DNA of 64,000 nt from Cephalopachus bancanus. Its lineage: Eukaryota > Chordata > Mammalia > Primates > Tarsiidae. The translations under genes and the position numbers were made by a program. How positions within the stretch are numbered: position 1 is the first letter of the stretch; the number at the start of each line of letters is the position of its first letter. The stretch spans positions 18,290,001 to 18,354,000 of the forward strand of contig JAPVLO010000008.1 in assembly GCA_027257055.1 (NCBI GenBank), written 5' to 3'. A model generated the notes under the pieces. It was given only the letters and a program-made list of their open reading frames with translations, was not told the origin of the DNA and did not search any database. Positions 1-13,033 of this stretch are shown here, one piece after another.

Positions 1-180
1 ATTTTGAGCTGGATAAAGTTTTGCTGTAGGGACTGTCCTGTGCATTACAGGATGTTTAGCAGCATCTCTGGCTTCTACCTACTAGATGCAAGTAGTACCT
101 TCCAAAATGTTTGGTTATTACAACCAAAATGTCTTCAGACATTGCTAACTTCCTGTAGGAGATAGAATTGTCCCTACTTG
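1..180. mobile_element. hAT/Charlie-type MITE relic (MER20-like), cut by the window edge
   Basis: Contains phrases typical of this ancient family: GGGACTGTCCTGTGCATTAC, AGGATGTTTAGCAGCATCTC and AAAATGTCTTCAGACATTGC. The same family recurs at 52530-52750. The exact MER name is from memory and not certain. Confidence 0.6.
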
Positions 181-2154
181 GCAACTACTGCCTCAGGATG
201 AGACAGTAATGATGAATGCATTCAAGAGTCAATGTAATCTAATGGAAGCCTTTGGGTAAAATGAAATAGGTAATAGAATAACCTACTTCCTTGCTCTTAT
301 TGAGTGAAACACAAGAATGCTCATTCTAAGAGTTTATGTATTTTTCTCCGCACTCTCTCTCCCTGTTTCTCTCCTTCTCTGCTACCCATTCTAACTCCCT
401 TTCTTTCACCTTGTCTCTTTTGTCTCTCTTGGTCTCAATACTTCTCACACGTGACATAAAATCTGTGATGTTTTTTAAAAATACACTTTTGTTAATAACT
501 AGCCATTTTGTAATCTCTTGGAGATGACACTATCAGTTGCCAGTTTTCACTGTACTGTTACCTACAGGCAAGACTGACTAGCATAAATGAGACTGTGTTC
601 GTGGTAAGGAATAGAACTAGAAGCAATGCTCTGTGTAAGGGCATTGATAGCACACCAGGCTGCATGAATGATGGAAAGCTTCAGAGCTGCCAGACAGAGA
701 AGTAGGGAGGATAGAAAGTGATGCCTTTACTCTTTTTTTAAAAAAAATTAGAAATGAGATAACCTCCTCCAGCTGAAACCCTTGATAGAGGTAGCCATTC
801 TTGTTAAAGAAGGTCATCTTCTTGCAAGTCCTTTATTTTCTGTCCTTTCCAAAATTTTCATTGAAAATCCAAGGACTACAAAAAAAGAGACAAAAAATAC
901 ATATTTGTGTGAATATATTTCAGTGCCTTCCAAACAGTCTTACCAGGTTTTTGTAATTGCTTGGAGAAGTAGCCATGCTCATGTTCTACTGGTGAAAAAA
1001 GAAGAGACTACTATAAATTTTTAGATGTTTAACAGAGGTAACACAAAAATTTAGTTATAAAAATTTTTATTTTAATATGGTTTATGATAGCAAAAATTAG
1101 AATATATATTAGTAATTGTTATCCTTAGGTGGTATACTCTTATGTGATTTTTTGGGTTTTATTTTCTAATATGTATTTTATATATTTCCCATAATGGCCA
1201 TAGATTCTTTTTAAAATACAAATAAAGCTAAATTTTTTAAATTTTAGAAAATTTGTAGGAGACTATGAAAAGTAATGCTAATGATAGGTATAATTATTAT
1301 TTGTGAAATACTTATTTCATTTGTTATCTTCTCTGATACTTTTAAAAGAGCCTGAGTTAAATAAAACTTTATTTTCATCTCACATTTTAACATGTGTCAT
1401 AATAAAAAAGAAAAAAGTGCAAAAAACCAGACTCTTTGTTATTTAGAAGAATGTTAGGGAAAGTGTTAAATAAAACCTGAGAAAAATTACACACCAGCAT
1501 TGTAATTGAGAATGCTCTATGTTGGTTAAGCAACTTATAACTGGTTTTATGACTACTATTAAGGACAGAAGTAAAAAATCAATACTCTTCAGTTTATTTC
1601 TAGTCTTGACCAGAAATTCTTCTAATCAAAAGCATGTAAATGTAGAGGAATTAATAGGTTATGGTGGGTCTGCCCTTTATTCAGGGACAATATCCAAATA
1701 CATAACAATACCTTTGAGGTTTGGCCATCATAATGATATGCTCGTTTGTCCTTACTCATTAAGTTAGCTTGTCATCAGAGAATGTTCAGACAGAGAAAGA
1801 AAGCAATATTAGAGGAAGGTAGTATTCAGAGACAAAGGGGAAAGATGTTTAAGCTTATTCTTTCATCACTGCAGAGGTAAAAATGAAGTATGTCAAAGTA
1901 TCTGAACTGATCAGTTCTATTTAACTTATGAGATCATAGGTTCATAATGTAATAATGCTATAAAATTATAAAAGAAAGAAAACCCAGGAAGTAGATGAAA
2001 TGTTCATAAAATAGAAAAACTGGTTTTAGGGATAGCTACATGTAGTAGTTTACTATTTTACCTCCATGAGTATATAGTCTTATATGTTTTCTGTTCCTTG
2101 GCTTTGTATCTTAATTTGTAATGTACACTTTCCTTATATAAAAAGGGGAGGGGA

Positions 2155-2255
2155 GTCTTTTTTATTTTATTTGTATTTATTTATTTATAATTTAAAGATG
2201 TGGGGTACAATTCAGGGTTAGGTATACAGATGTTCACCGTACAGGTAAAAAACTG
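2155..2255 (-). mobile_element. Very short antisense L1 3' end
   Basis: A T-rich stretch followed by GATGTGGGGTACAATTCAGG and GTTAGGTATACAGATG. The same 3' end sequence occurs at the antisense L1s near 8760, 36690 and 60030, so this is a heavily 5'-truncated copy of that L1 family. Confidence 0.65.
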
Positions 2256-4697
2256 TCTTGTTTTAAAGTTACAATTATTATTTAACCTTTAGTTCTGTGG
2301 AAGCCTTGACATTACTCACTGCACCTGCGTATCCAGGCAAGTAGAGCCCTGTGGCAGTGCTCTGCTCCAGAGCGGCACTCCCCAAGTCCCATGCAATAAA
2401 ACCTTCTAATCCTGGGGGATTTACAAAGAAATACACAAGACTTTGTCAAATTTAGCAGGGAAGTGATGTACACAGTGGCCTCATCGTGGAGATTTTAGTC
2501 TCCCAAACATTTGTGCACAGAAAACTTTTCTTTAGCAATGCCTGTTAACATTCTGTGGGGGCAATTGTTATATGGAATACAGTTTAGAAAGTACTGATCG
2601 AGATACTTCAAATCACAATAAGGTAGCTTAAATATACTGAAAATTTGGCTGAAAATATTACCCACACCCCACAGAGTCAGAATGATCAGCATTACTATGC
2701 CACTGCACACTCTGGTCTAAAGTCAGGCCTGGGTTTCTGTATTTTTTACAATCTTTTCAGAAAATTAGAATGCAGTATTGGCTTTGGGAATCATTGCACT
2801 GGCTTTAGAACAATGCTAGTATTATCACCAGTATCTTACTTTCTAAAGATGTTCTCTATCTTTTTTCCCCTTCTTATCTCTTTATCAGTGCCTCTTGACT
2901 GACTGGAGGTGAATATACCTCAAGGAAAATGTTCTGGGGAGTATATTCAACAAGGTTAGCCACTCTCAGTCTTAAACAACAGTGGTGGGGATAAATCCTT
3001 AACAAATGGACCAAAGGCGATAGTAAGAGCATACAGATTCAGAGAGAAGCCCTAAAAATGGGAATCTTTCTTTCTGGTAATAAAATCAAGTAGTTTGGTG
3101 ATCTAGTTTCCTATGTCTGCCCAACTTCCATCATTTTCTGTCCAGGTCACATTTCCACCCCTACATTCTTTCCTGTAGTCCAGGAGGAGACATCCTCCAC
3201 CTTTCTTGCAGAGACCTCAACACAACAGTGGTGCCCAGAACACCTGCTTATCTAGCATCTGTACATCTTGGCTGATAGGACATTTTATCTTGAGGGATGC
3301 CCAAGCAGCCTTTAGCATCTTTCTTTATGCCTTTGTAATCATCCCTATGGAGTGATCTGATTGCTTTGTCCCAGTGATATGCAAGGTGTTTGAAATAATC
3401 AACAACAAATCACTCTCCATGGCAGGGGTGGTCATTCCACCCCACACTGTCCCTCTACTTTTGAGATTCAGGCAGGATGGAAAAACAGCAAGCACTATAA
3501 AGACCTGCACATTGACTCATGCCTGTTTCAGTTCTTTATGAATTCCTTCTCTTCCTTACAGACCACATTTTGGAGTGGGGGAAACTTAAATTTTAAAAAA
3601 ATCTTCCTCACTTTTGCTTTCCTCCCTTGACATCCTTCTCTGTCTGAGGCAGTGTCTACTGCTGCCCACTGGAAGCCATCTCAGGTGGGAGGCACTCTCC
3701 CACCCAGTAGATGCTAGAGGATGATTGACTGTTCATCCTCCTAGGAGGGTCTTCAGTACTCTCTGTGAGCAGCTGCTCAGCCTCCTCCTTCTATCTCGGG
3801 TTATATGCATGGTTCTTTCCTCCTCTCTGGCTAGGGACACAGGACTGTTGGCTGGCAGGTACACTATGCTCTAAGGAGATAGAAACAGTATCTTGGACTC
3901 ATATTTACTTTCTTCTTCCATGAATCCAAAGGTATTATATTCCCAAATCTGAAAAGAAAAGATTCAGGAAATCACTTGACCATACCAACCTCCTTGCCCC
4001 ACCCCCTTCTTGTAATGGCCCTTCTAAAGCACCCTTTACTCCTAAGCAGTAAGTAGAAGGATCCAATAAACCTTGCCACTGATTGTTTTCAGCTTTGAAT
4101 TTGTTGGCGTTTTTTTAGGAATTGATGCTGACAAGCTCAGACTTAATGAATTCTTCCATATTGGTCAATGCACAGTCGATTGTAAGACAATGTATTATAT
4201 GGAATTTATCTGTTTGCATCTGCCTCGCCTACCTGACTTTACTCTTAAGATGCATACATCCAGTGCAGAAACAGGTTTATTACCAGCACCCATGAAATAT
4301 TTGTTAAATTGAGCTATTGAACTCCACTCACATGTCAATACCTGTGAAGCCTTGTCTCCTCACAACTGGGAGTAATTTTCCTCTTCTCTATGCTTGAATA
4401 ATATTTGTGTATAGCTTTGTCTCAGGATTTGCCTTCCACACCAGGTGTGGGTGCCTTGAGAGCCAGCATTGCATCATATCTATCCCTGATTCCCATGCTC
4501 CCTGCTTGTCACCGAGGAGTTACTCAATGCTGTGCATGTAGCAGCATCAGTCATTTATGCAAAGCAGCGTCAGTCATTTATGCAAAGCACACTCCAATGT
4601 GCAAAGAAAGAGTTGACTTCTTTACTTTCTATGCATGATCTGATCTGATCTACTTCATGAACTTCACCCTGATGGGTCTGTATTTGTAATGGAGCTC

Positions 4698-4700
<3 letters not shown>

Positions 4701-4783
<83 letters not shown>

Positions 4784-4803
4784 AGAGAGGGAGGGAGGGA
4801 GGA
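4701..4803. repeat. (GT)n(GA)n compound microsatellite
   Basis: About 19 GT units (4703-4740) run directly into about 20 GA units (4741-4780), then a GAGG-rich tail. The HTHTHT/SLSLSL and VCVC/RERE ORFs here are artefacts of the repeat. Confidence 0.97.
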
Positions 4804-5147
4804 AGAAAAACTAATGAGAACAAAATGAGCATCTTTATGAATCTGGTCATTAAAATTTATAGTCACATATGGCTTGATGAACAGCCTAAGCCACTTCTGT
4901 GTGTGACTTTTGACTCTGGGCTGTTTGCTACTACTTGCTGTATACTTGGTGCAGATTTCTTTCTTCCCCTTTTCCCTTAACCCCTACACTCATACATTCC
5001 CTGTAAAAAAAAAAAAAAAAAGAGGTGCTGTTGGGATTGGAAGTGAAAAGCTAAAACCTAGGGCCGGTCATCCAATTCATGAAACTTAACCCAGTCTAAT
5101 AATTTAAACATTCTTTTTAGGTAATTCACTTAAAAAAAATTAAAAGG

Positions 5148-5930
5148 TTAGAGGGAGATTTCCTTATTCCCCTCCCTGTTGTTCTCCATGGCAGCACAGG
5201 TCTTGTATTGTCCTCTGGCGCCTCTTGACTCCATGATGATGGCTCTTATCTGCTTGGTCATGAGAAGTTTTAGTGACATTTCTAGCCAAGGTCTGAGACT
5301 GTTTCTCCTCACCAGCTTGGCCTCCCTTAGTTCCTCGTGGCCCCGTGAATCCTGCTGGGGTATGACTGTAGCACCTATTTGGTCATCTTCCCTGGCTTGA
5401 GATGATCTTCTGTCTCTCATCCATGGGAGCACCCCTCATAACCCCCCGATGAGCTCTATCAGCTGCTTTTCATGTCCTTCTGCAGGGGACATGGACCTCT
5501 GAATACCTCTTCTTCCCTGTCCAGGAGCCTAGGAAGTCTCAAGGGATATGAACTGTGGCCTCACACGTAGCTGCTTTTATTCTGATGGAACCATCCTGGG
5601 TTGGTGTAAGGGTGTCCTGGTCACCTTGAAGGTCATCTCCTTGCTGAGTTCAAAAGAGGAAGTAGGGCTAAGTTCCCCAGCTCTCAGTTTGACCAAGCTA
5701 ACAATCTCTTTGCCTCAGGGCTTTGACCAAGGATCATAATTCACTTCATAGACACGTCTTTCCAGAGATTCCTCTTTCCACTGCTCCCTGGGGGTTGTCA
5801 TGGTAGGAATGGATGTTGGCAGTGAGGATTGGGGAAATGAAAACCCGAAATACTCTTCTCTGTCTACCTTAATGCATTCAAGTGGTAGAAATGCCTGCAC
5901 TAGAAGGAACTAGAGTTTCCCCAGGAAATG
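5148..5930 (-). pseudogene. Possible broken coding-derived sequence, identity unknown
   Basis: This patch is richer in G+C than its surroundings. On the minus strand it shows open segments with protein-like, charged composition: one at 5715-5900 ending VYEVNYDPWSKP and one at 5148-5432 containing EDDQIGATVIPQQDSRG and LLMTKQIRAIIMES. Stops and frameshifts separate them. I do not recognise the protein. There is no poly-T on the + strand at 5148 that would mark a retrocopy's tail, so this may be a decayed retrocopy, an old repeat or chance. Confidence 0.25.
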
Positions 5931-6957
5931 TGTGAATGTAGAATTAAAGGGAAAAGGGAAAGAAGGAATTCACACCTACTCTACAACAAGCATTAGCAAG
6001 TTTCCCAGAGCCAAAAGTGATTTGGACTGTTCATCGAGCCATATGTGTGACTATAAATTTTAAAGACCAGCCCCAACTCCAGTAAAGATGCTTACTTTGT
6101 TCTCATTTGCACCAGGGCTGGGCCAAGTTCAGCCATTTCTCAGACTCTGTGGGGAGACTTGCAATCGGGCATCAAAACTGCTTGGGCTTGTCTTTGGCTC
6201 TGCCAGGTTGTGGACAGAGCAGGTAGATGCCTCTTTGCTGCAACACCAGGGAAGGGAGCATCACCTGGTATAAAGAAAAGAAGGCGCCCTCACTAGAAAC
6301 ACTTGATAGTGTAGGTGTGAACACCTTACTACTCTTTCTTGGAGATTTTACTGTTTTCCTGTATACTTCAAGAGTGTTGATAGCAAGTGTTGAACATTTT
6401 GTGAATCCCTTGTTGTATCTTTCCTTTAATAGAGAATCATTTAAAGAAATTGTTTCTTCCTCTTTTAAGTCTCCAAGCCAGAGTCTAAAGCTCAATAAAG
6501 CTTGCCTGAAAATAATTCTTCTTTTCACATGCAATAATAGAATATATTATGACACCACATAGGTTCCAATATCATTAAAAAAAAAATCTTACAGTATATA
6601 TGCCCAGATTTGGGAGGTTTTAAAAATGCTAAATGAGAAAGTCCTAGTACAACAGAGACTCATGCTGCTCATGTGGGATTAAATTTCAAAGCACTAGATA
6701 ATATCTTTTAAACTGCAAAAATTACCACTGTGAACGATGAGGAATAGTTTACTTGAGGCAAGTAGAGTGCTTTATACAGATTGATTCATTAGTGTTTGCT
6801 GCTATTACTGTTAATTCCATTGTCAATCAATTCTCCTTGTAAATTTCTATAGAAAATAGCTAACAGGGGACAAGTTTTGCTCTAAATAGCCATGGGAATT
6901 GGTCCTGTTTTTACCTTGTTTATCCTGTATGTCTAACCACAGAGAGAGTGATAGCTA

Positions 6958-7007
6958 CAAGGGGGAAACTCCCCAAAATCTGAAATTATTTTTGGAGGGC
7001 TGGCCCC
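6958..7007. mobile_element. Mini mariner-type MITE (~50 bp) flanked by TA
   Basis: TA-CAAGGGGGAAACTCCCCAAAA ... TTTTTGGAGGGCTGGCCCC-TA. The two ends form an imperfect inverted repeat with a very short centre. The left end closely matches the terminal repeat of the mariner relic at 62918 (CAAGGGGGACCTCCCCAAAA). A TA duplication is typical of Tc1/mariner insertion. Confidence 0.65.
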
Positions 7008-7611
7008 TAATAGTTAAGGCTTCTCCTACTAGGTAAGTGTTCTAGGAACCCGTCAGCCACAGTGTACTTGCTAGCGTTGTTCAGTTGTGTTCAACTTCAG
7101 TGATATATTTTTTTGGCTTTTAGAGTGTTTTATTATTTTTAATTGCATTAGTTGCCAACATTAACTTCACATAAAAATGAATTTCTGGCATCTTTTGAGT
7201 AATTGGAAGATCTGGAGACACTGGATATTTTACATGACAGCAACTGGCTAGATGGAAGTAGTGGCTGCCATCTTTAGAAGAGCACTTTAGTACTCCAGTC
7301 TGTCACTGTCTCCCATTTTCCACTTGATTTACACTTGGCTTTCTTCATATATGTTACCCACCTTGCCGTTGTAGGGTTTTGAGTTTGTAAACTATAACGT
7401 AGAGTCATGAAGAAGTATGACAGGGTTGGTAAATTGTACTTAAGACAGCATGACATAGAAGAGAGTTTTGAAAATACATTGCTCCCTGCCTTTCGGGAGC
7501 TTAATTAAAACATAAGGTAAAACAAAGTAGAGAATTAATTATGATGATTAAACTATTGCTATATAATAGTATTTTTAAACCAGAGGTGTTCAAAATAGTA
7601 AAAAGCACTGG

Positions 7612-7907
7612 AACTTTTTCTTTTTTTCTTCTTTTTTTTTTTTTTTGAGTTGGAGTCTCACTCTGTCGCCCAGACTGGAGTACAATGGCCGCTCCCGGCC
7701 ACCGCAGCCTTGACCTGCTGGGCTCCGGCGATCCTTCTGAGTAGCTGGAATTACAGGCATGTGCTACCACGCCTGGCTGATTTTTTGATTTATCGTAGAG
7801 ATGAGGTCTCTCTGCCCAGGCGGGTCTCGAACCGGCGGGCTCAGGCAATCCACTCACCTCAGCATCCCAAAGGCGCGGGATTACAGGCTGAGCCACCGAT
7901 CCCGGCT
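7612..7907 (-). mobile_element. Dimeric Alu SINE, antisense
   Basis: Poly-T, then GAGTTGGAGTCTCACTCTGTC, through to GGCTGAGCCACCGATCCCGGCT. A target-site duplication starting CACTGGAAC flanks it at 7606 and 7908. It is full length, of the lineage-specific type described in the summary. Confidence 0.95.
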
Positions 7908-7984
7908 CACTGGAACATTTTCAAGTGTAGTCTACAGATATCCTAGTGGTAGTTACTATTAATTTTCCACTGCAGCTTTTGCTC

Positions 7985-8600
7985 TTGCCCTCCTACATTT
8001 TATTTCCCACAAAGCAACTAAAGTGATCGAACTAATCCTTTGTTCAGAACTCTTCAATAGATTCCCATTTCTCTCAGAGTAAACTATAAAGTTAATAAAA
8101 TAGCATTCAAGGCTCTACAAGGTCTGATCCATAAATACCTCTCTAACTTCATCTTCTGCCACTTGATCTCTCATTCACTTTACTCCAGTTACATTAGTTG
8201 GATTGCCATTCCCTGAGCACATCAAAAATATCTTTGAGCCTGTGAGTTTGCCATTTCCTCTGCTTGTACCACTTTGTCCCCAGATAACTGCATGGCTTAC
8301 TCTCTTGTCTCATGCAGGCCATCTTCTCAAATGTCTGTCTTGATAGAGAGGTTATTCCTCCTAATCACTCTACATAAAATAGCACTGCTTTCACTCTGTA
8401 TCATTTGACCCTAGTTTATTTAGTTTTCATAGTACTCATCACTGTCTGATATTATCATCATGTATGTATTTATCTTGTTATGAGTGTAAGCTCCATGTGG
8501 CAGAGCCCATATCTCTCTTGTCTATCAATGTATCTCTATCACTATTGGAATACTGAATGTACAGTAGACAATCAATGTATATTTTTGAGGAAATAAAAAA
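7985..8600 (+). mobile_element. LINE-2 3' region
   Basis: Diverged but recognisable L2 order: AACTCTTCAATAGATTCCCATT, GCATTCAAGGCTCTACAAGG, CATCTTCTCAAATGTC, GTGTAAGCTCCATGTGGCAG and a tail near AGACAATCAATG. No open frame is preserved. Confidence 0.75.
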
Positions 8601-11600
8601 AGGAAAGGAAGCAGGGAGGAGACAATATAGATTGAGAATAGTTCCTAGAATATGTTGACAATTAAATCAAGGAATTTGTCCTTTTTTCCTTAGGTTCTAC
8701 AACTCTCTCTCCCCCACCCCATGTGTCTAATCTAATCTATCATCATTTTATTTGTTTATTTTATTTAGATATGTGGGGTGTAAGTCAGGATTAGCTATAC
8801 AAGCAGGCTGTGTGCAGGGGAAGTTTGGGCCTCCAACTGGCCCTCACTTCCCCTTGTTTAGGACCAGGTACCCTTTGTGATACTGTGTGCCCCCTCCCTC
8901 CCATGGCAGTGTCTATTGACTGCTGATCCCTTCTTTGTGCTAATGTGATTAATGTTCAGGTCCCACTTATGAATGAAACATTTAGTCTTCACTTCTTTGT
9001 TTCTGTGATAGATCACTAAGTATGATAATCTCCAACTCCATCCAATTTGCTGTGAATTCTATGTTTTTATTCTTCTTTATGGCTGTGTAATACTCCACTG
9101 TGTACATGTACCACATTTTCTTTATCCAGTCCACTTTTGATGGGCAGTGGGGTTGGTTCCATGTTTTTGCTATTGTGAATAGTGCAGTTATAAACATGCA
9201 TGTGCAGTTATCTTTTTGGTAGAATGATTTATGTTCCTATGGGTATATTCTCAGAAGGGGGATTACTGGATCATATGGAAGGTCAATTTTTAGTTCTTTT
9301 AGGAATTGCCAAACTGCTTTCCATAGAGGTTGAACTAGCCTGCACTCCCACAAATAGTGTAGAAGGGTTTTCTTCTCTCTGCACCCTCACCAGCATCTGT
9401 CGTTTTTTGATTTATTGATGAGGGCCATGCTTACTGGATTTAGGTGGTATCTCATTCTAGCTTTAATCTGCATTTCTCTGATTATTAGTAAGGCTGAGCA
9501 TTTTTTCATGTATCTATTGGCTGCTTGTATATCTTCTTTTGAGAAGTGTCTCTGCATGTCCTTTGCCTACCTTATGACAGGATTGTTTTTCTCTTTCAGC
9601 TTGAGTTCCTTGTATATCCTGGATGTTAGGCCTTTGTCAGATACATTATTAGCAAATTTTATTTTCCCAGTCTGTAGGTTGTCTCCCCACTCTCTTGATG
9701 GTTTCTTTTGGTGTGCAAAAGCTTTTCAGTTTGATGAGTTCTCACTTGTCTATCTTATCTTTTATGGCATTCACTTCTGGGATTTGATCAATAATTTTTG
9801 CCTGCTTGGATGTACATAAGAGTAGTTCCTACATTTTCTTCTAAGATTCTTATAGTTTGCAGTTTTACATTTAGGTCTTTGATCCATTTCTGTATATGGT
9901 GATAGGGTTCCTGTTTCATTCTTCTGCATATGGTCAGCCAGTTTTCTCCAGTGGTTGTTGTCGGTGGCTTTTTCAAAGATGAGTTGGCTGAGAGATCAAG
10001 TTTTTGCTTCCATAATCTCTATCCTGTTCCATTGTTCTGTGTGTCTATTCTTGTATCAGTACCGGGCTGTTTTGGTTACTGTAGCCTTGTAGTAAAGTTT
10101 AAAGTTTGGAAGTGTGATACCTCCCACTTTGTGCCTCTTGCTGAGGATTGTTTTGGCTATTCCTGCTCTTTTTTGTTTCCATGTGAATTTCTGTATTGTC
10201 TTTTCCATGTCTGAGAAAAATGATGTTGGTAATTTGATGGGTATTACATTGAATCTGTAGATTGCTTTGGTCATGGTGGATGATCCTTAGGATGTGTTGT
10301 TGGATCCAATTTGCTAGAATCTTGTTTAGGATTTTTGCATCTGTGCTCATCGAGGAGATTGGTCTGTAATTCTCATCCCTTGTTGGGTCTTTGCCAGGCT
10401 TGGGTATGATGCTGGCTTCATAAAATGAGTTGGGGAGCATTTCCTGTTTTTTCATTGCCTGGAAAACTTTCAGTAAGATTGGTATCAGCTCCTCCTTGTA
10501 TGTCTTGTAGAATTCAGCTGAGAAGTCATTGGATCCAGAGCTTTTTTTGGTAGGTAGATTTCTTATGTGTGAGTTGATTTCCTGGATTGTTATTAGATTG
10601 TTTGTAGTTTTGATTTCTTCTTGTTTCTACCTTGGGAGGTTGTGTGATATCAGAAAGTGCTCCATTTCATTTAGATTTTGTAGTTTATTTGCATATAGGT
10701 TTTTATTGTAGTCTCTGATAATCTTTTGAATGTCTTCAGAGTCAGTTATGATGTTGCCTTTTGCATTTCTAATTGTGTTTATTTTGGCCTCCTCTCTCTC
10801 TCTTCTTCCTTTTCTTCTTTTTTTATTTTTTTAGTTAGTCTGGCTACGGTCTGTCAATCTTATTTATCCTTTCAAAGATCCAGCTTTTTGTCTTGTTGAG
10901 TTTTTCTATAATTTTTTTTGTCTTCTATGTCCTGCAGTTGTGACTTTATCTTAGTGATCTGGATTCTTCTGCTGAAGTTAGGATTTTGGTAACCTTGCCT
11001 TTCCAGCTGTCTTAGGTGTGACATTAGGCTGTTTACTTGTGATCTTACTATTTTCTTGATGTATATGTATAATGTTATACACTTTCCTCATAATACTGCT
11101 TTCATGGCATCCCAGAGGTTCTAATGTATCTTTGTTTTCATTTGTTTCCAGGATTCTTTTTATTTCTGTCTTGGTTTCCATGTTGACCCAGAAGTCATTT
11201 GGCGGTGTGTTGTTTAGTGTACGTATCTTTGTGTGTTTTGGGGGGATCTTGCTTGTGGCAATATTTTTTTTTATTCCACTATGATCTGAGAAGATGCATC
11301 ATATTGTTTTGATCTTTTGGAATTTGTTATCTTAATTTATGTCCAAGAATATGATCAATCTTGGAGTACGTTCCATGTACTGATGAGTAGAATGTATACT
11401 CTGTAGTTGTCGGGTGAAGTGTTCTGTAGATGTCTATTAAGTTCATTTGGTTGAGTGGGTGGAGTGTGGAGTTGGGGTTCCAGATCTCCTTATTGATTTT
11501 TTTGCCTCAATGGTCTATTGAGGCAAATGATAGTGGGGTATTTAAGTCTCCAGTTATGATTGTGTGACGGTTAATGCCCTCTATTAGTTTACTTAGTAGT

Positions 11601-12050
11601 TGATTTATAAAACCTGGGTGCCCTTGTTGGTTTCATATATGTTTAGGATAGATTTTTCTTGCTGGTGGATTAAGCCTTTTATTATTATGTAGTGTCCTTC
11701 TGTATCCTTGTTAATTTTTGATGGCTTGAGAGCAGTTTTGTCTGATGTTAGACTAGCTACTCCTGCCTTCTTTTGTTTTCTATTCACCTGAAAGTTCATT
11801 TCCATCCTCCAACTTTGAGTCTGTGGGTGCCTTTTGCAGTGGGATGAGATTCCTGGAGGCAGCAGATTGTTGGATTGTGCTTTTTTTAATCCAGTTTGCC
11901 ACTCTATTCTTTTTAGTGGTGCATTTAGTCCATTCGTGATCAGGCTGATTATTGAAACGTGAGAGTTTGTTCCTGTCATAGGGCTGTTAGAAGGCTGTTT
12001 TTTTTCTTTTAATATTTGCATTTATATGTGTGTGTGTTTTTATTTTTGTG

Positions 12051-12239
12051 GTCGACTTCTTTACAATTTCAGTGATTTTCTTTTCTTGTTTTTCTTGATT
12101 CTTGTTCATTTTTACCACCCAATCTTTGATTTCTGTAGCCCTCATCTGAGGCAAGGTGTTCTGAGAGGTTTTCTTGTTTGTGCTCCAATGACTCTGGGGA
12201 TTACCGGTGTTTCTCCATTTGTTTTTCCTCATTGTGACA
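12051..12239 (-). repeat. Duplicated L1 ORF1 5' segment, copy 1 (between ORF1 and ORF2)
   Basis: About 190 bp, roughly 90% identical by eye to 13034-13223 in the same orientation, offset 983 bp. On the minus strand it opens an 81-residue frame starting MRKNKWRNTGNPQSHW that runs into the ORF2 spacer. Confidence 0.88.
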
Positions 12240-13033
12240 TTTCTCTGTATGCTCTGTTAACTCTGTGTTTGTCTGTAGTCGTGTGATGTGCATGAGCATT
12301 CTTTTTTTTTCCTTCTGTGCTCAATACCGTCTTAAGCATTTCCTGAAGGGCTGGTCTGGAGGCAGCATATCCTCTTAGGGATTGGATGTTTGAGAAGGAT
12401 TTTAATTCTCCATAACTGATGAAAGTTAGCTTGGCTGGGTAAGAAAGTTTTGGTTGAAATTGCATATCTTTAAGAACATTAAAAATTGAACTCCAATCCC
12501 TCTTGCTTTTAGTGTTCTGCAGATAAGTCTGGAGCAACTCTGATTGTTCTTCCCTAGTAGATAGTTTGACCTTTCTCTCTCTCTGCCTTTAGGATTTTTT
12601 CTTTTATACCTACTTTATGTAGGTAGATTCCTATGTGTCTAGGGAGTGAACTTCTCATGTGATGCCTTGAAGGGGTTCTCTGAATCTAATGTGCTTGAGT
12701 GGTTGCATCTCTGGAGAGATGAGGAAAGTCTTCTTGGATGACCTCATGGAATGCTTGTTCCAAGGTGTTCTCTGTTTCCCTTCCACTTCAGGGATACCAA
12801 TCAGGCATAGGTTTGTCTTCTTGATATAATTTCATGTGTCTTGGAGGCTTTGTTACTTCTTTTTGAAGTTTTTTCTATGTTTTTATTATATTGGGTTAAT
12901 TCCATATTTTGGTCTTCAAGCTCTGAGATTCTTTCCTCTGCCTGGTTAATTCTGCTCTCTATGGTTGTTGTTTATTTAGTTTAGGATGGAGTTCTTTATT
13001 TCCATTATTACAGAGTAGGCTTTCTTGAAATTG

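Noticed and set aside
4570..4980. ORFs of 66-98 residues on both strands with HTHTHT, SLSLSL, VCVC and RERE runs
   Set aside because: They are translations of the GT/GA microsatellite, not genes.
7501..7946. ORFs of 98-131 residues rich in Pro, Ser and Arg
   Set aside because: They lie in an Alu; the same peptide wording ([29 protein letters not shown]) recurs at every Alu in the window.
9415..9819. 134-residue + strand ORF
   Set aside because: It is the opposite strand of L1 ORF2 and has no independent support.
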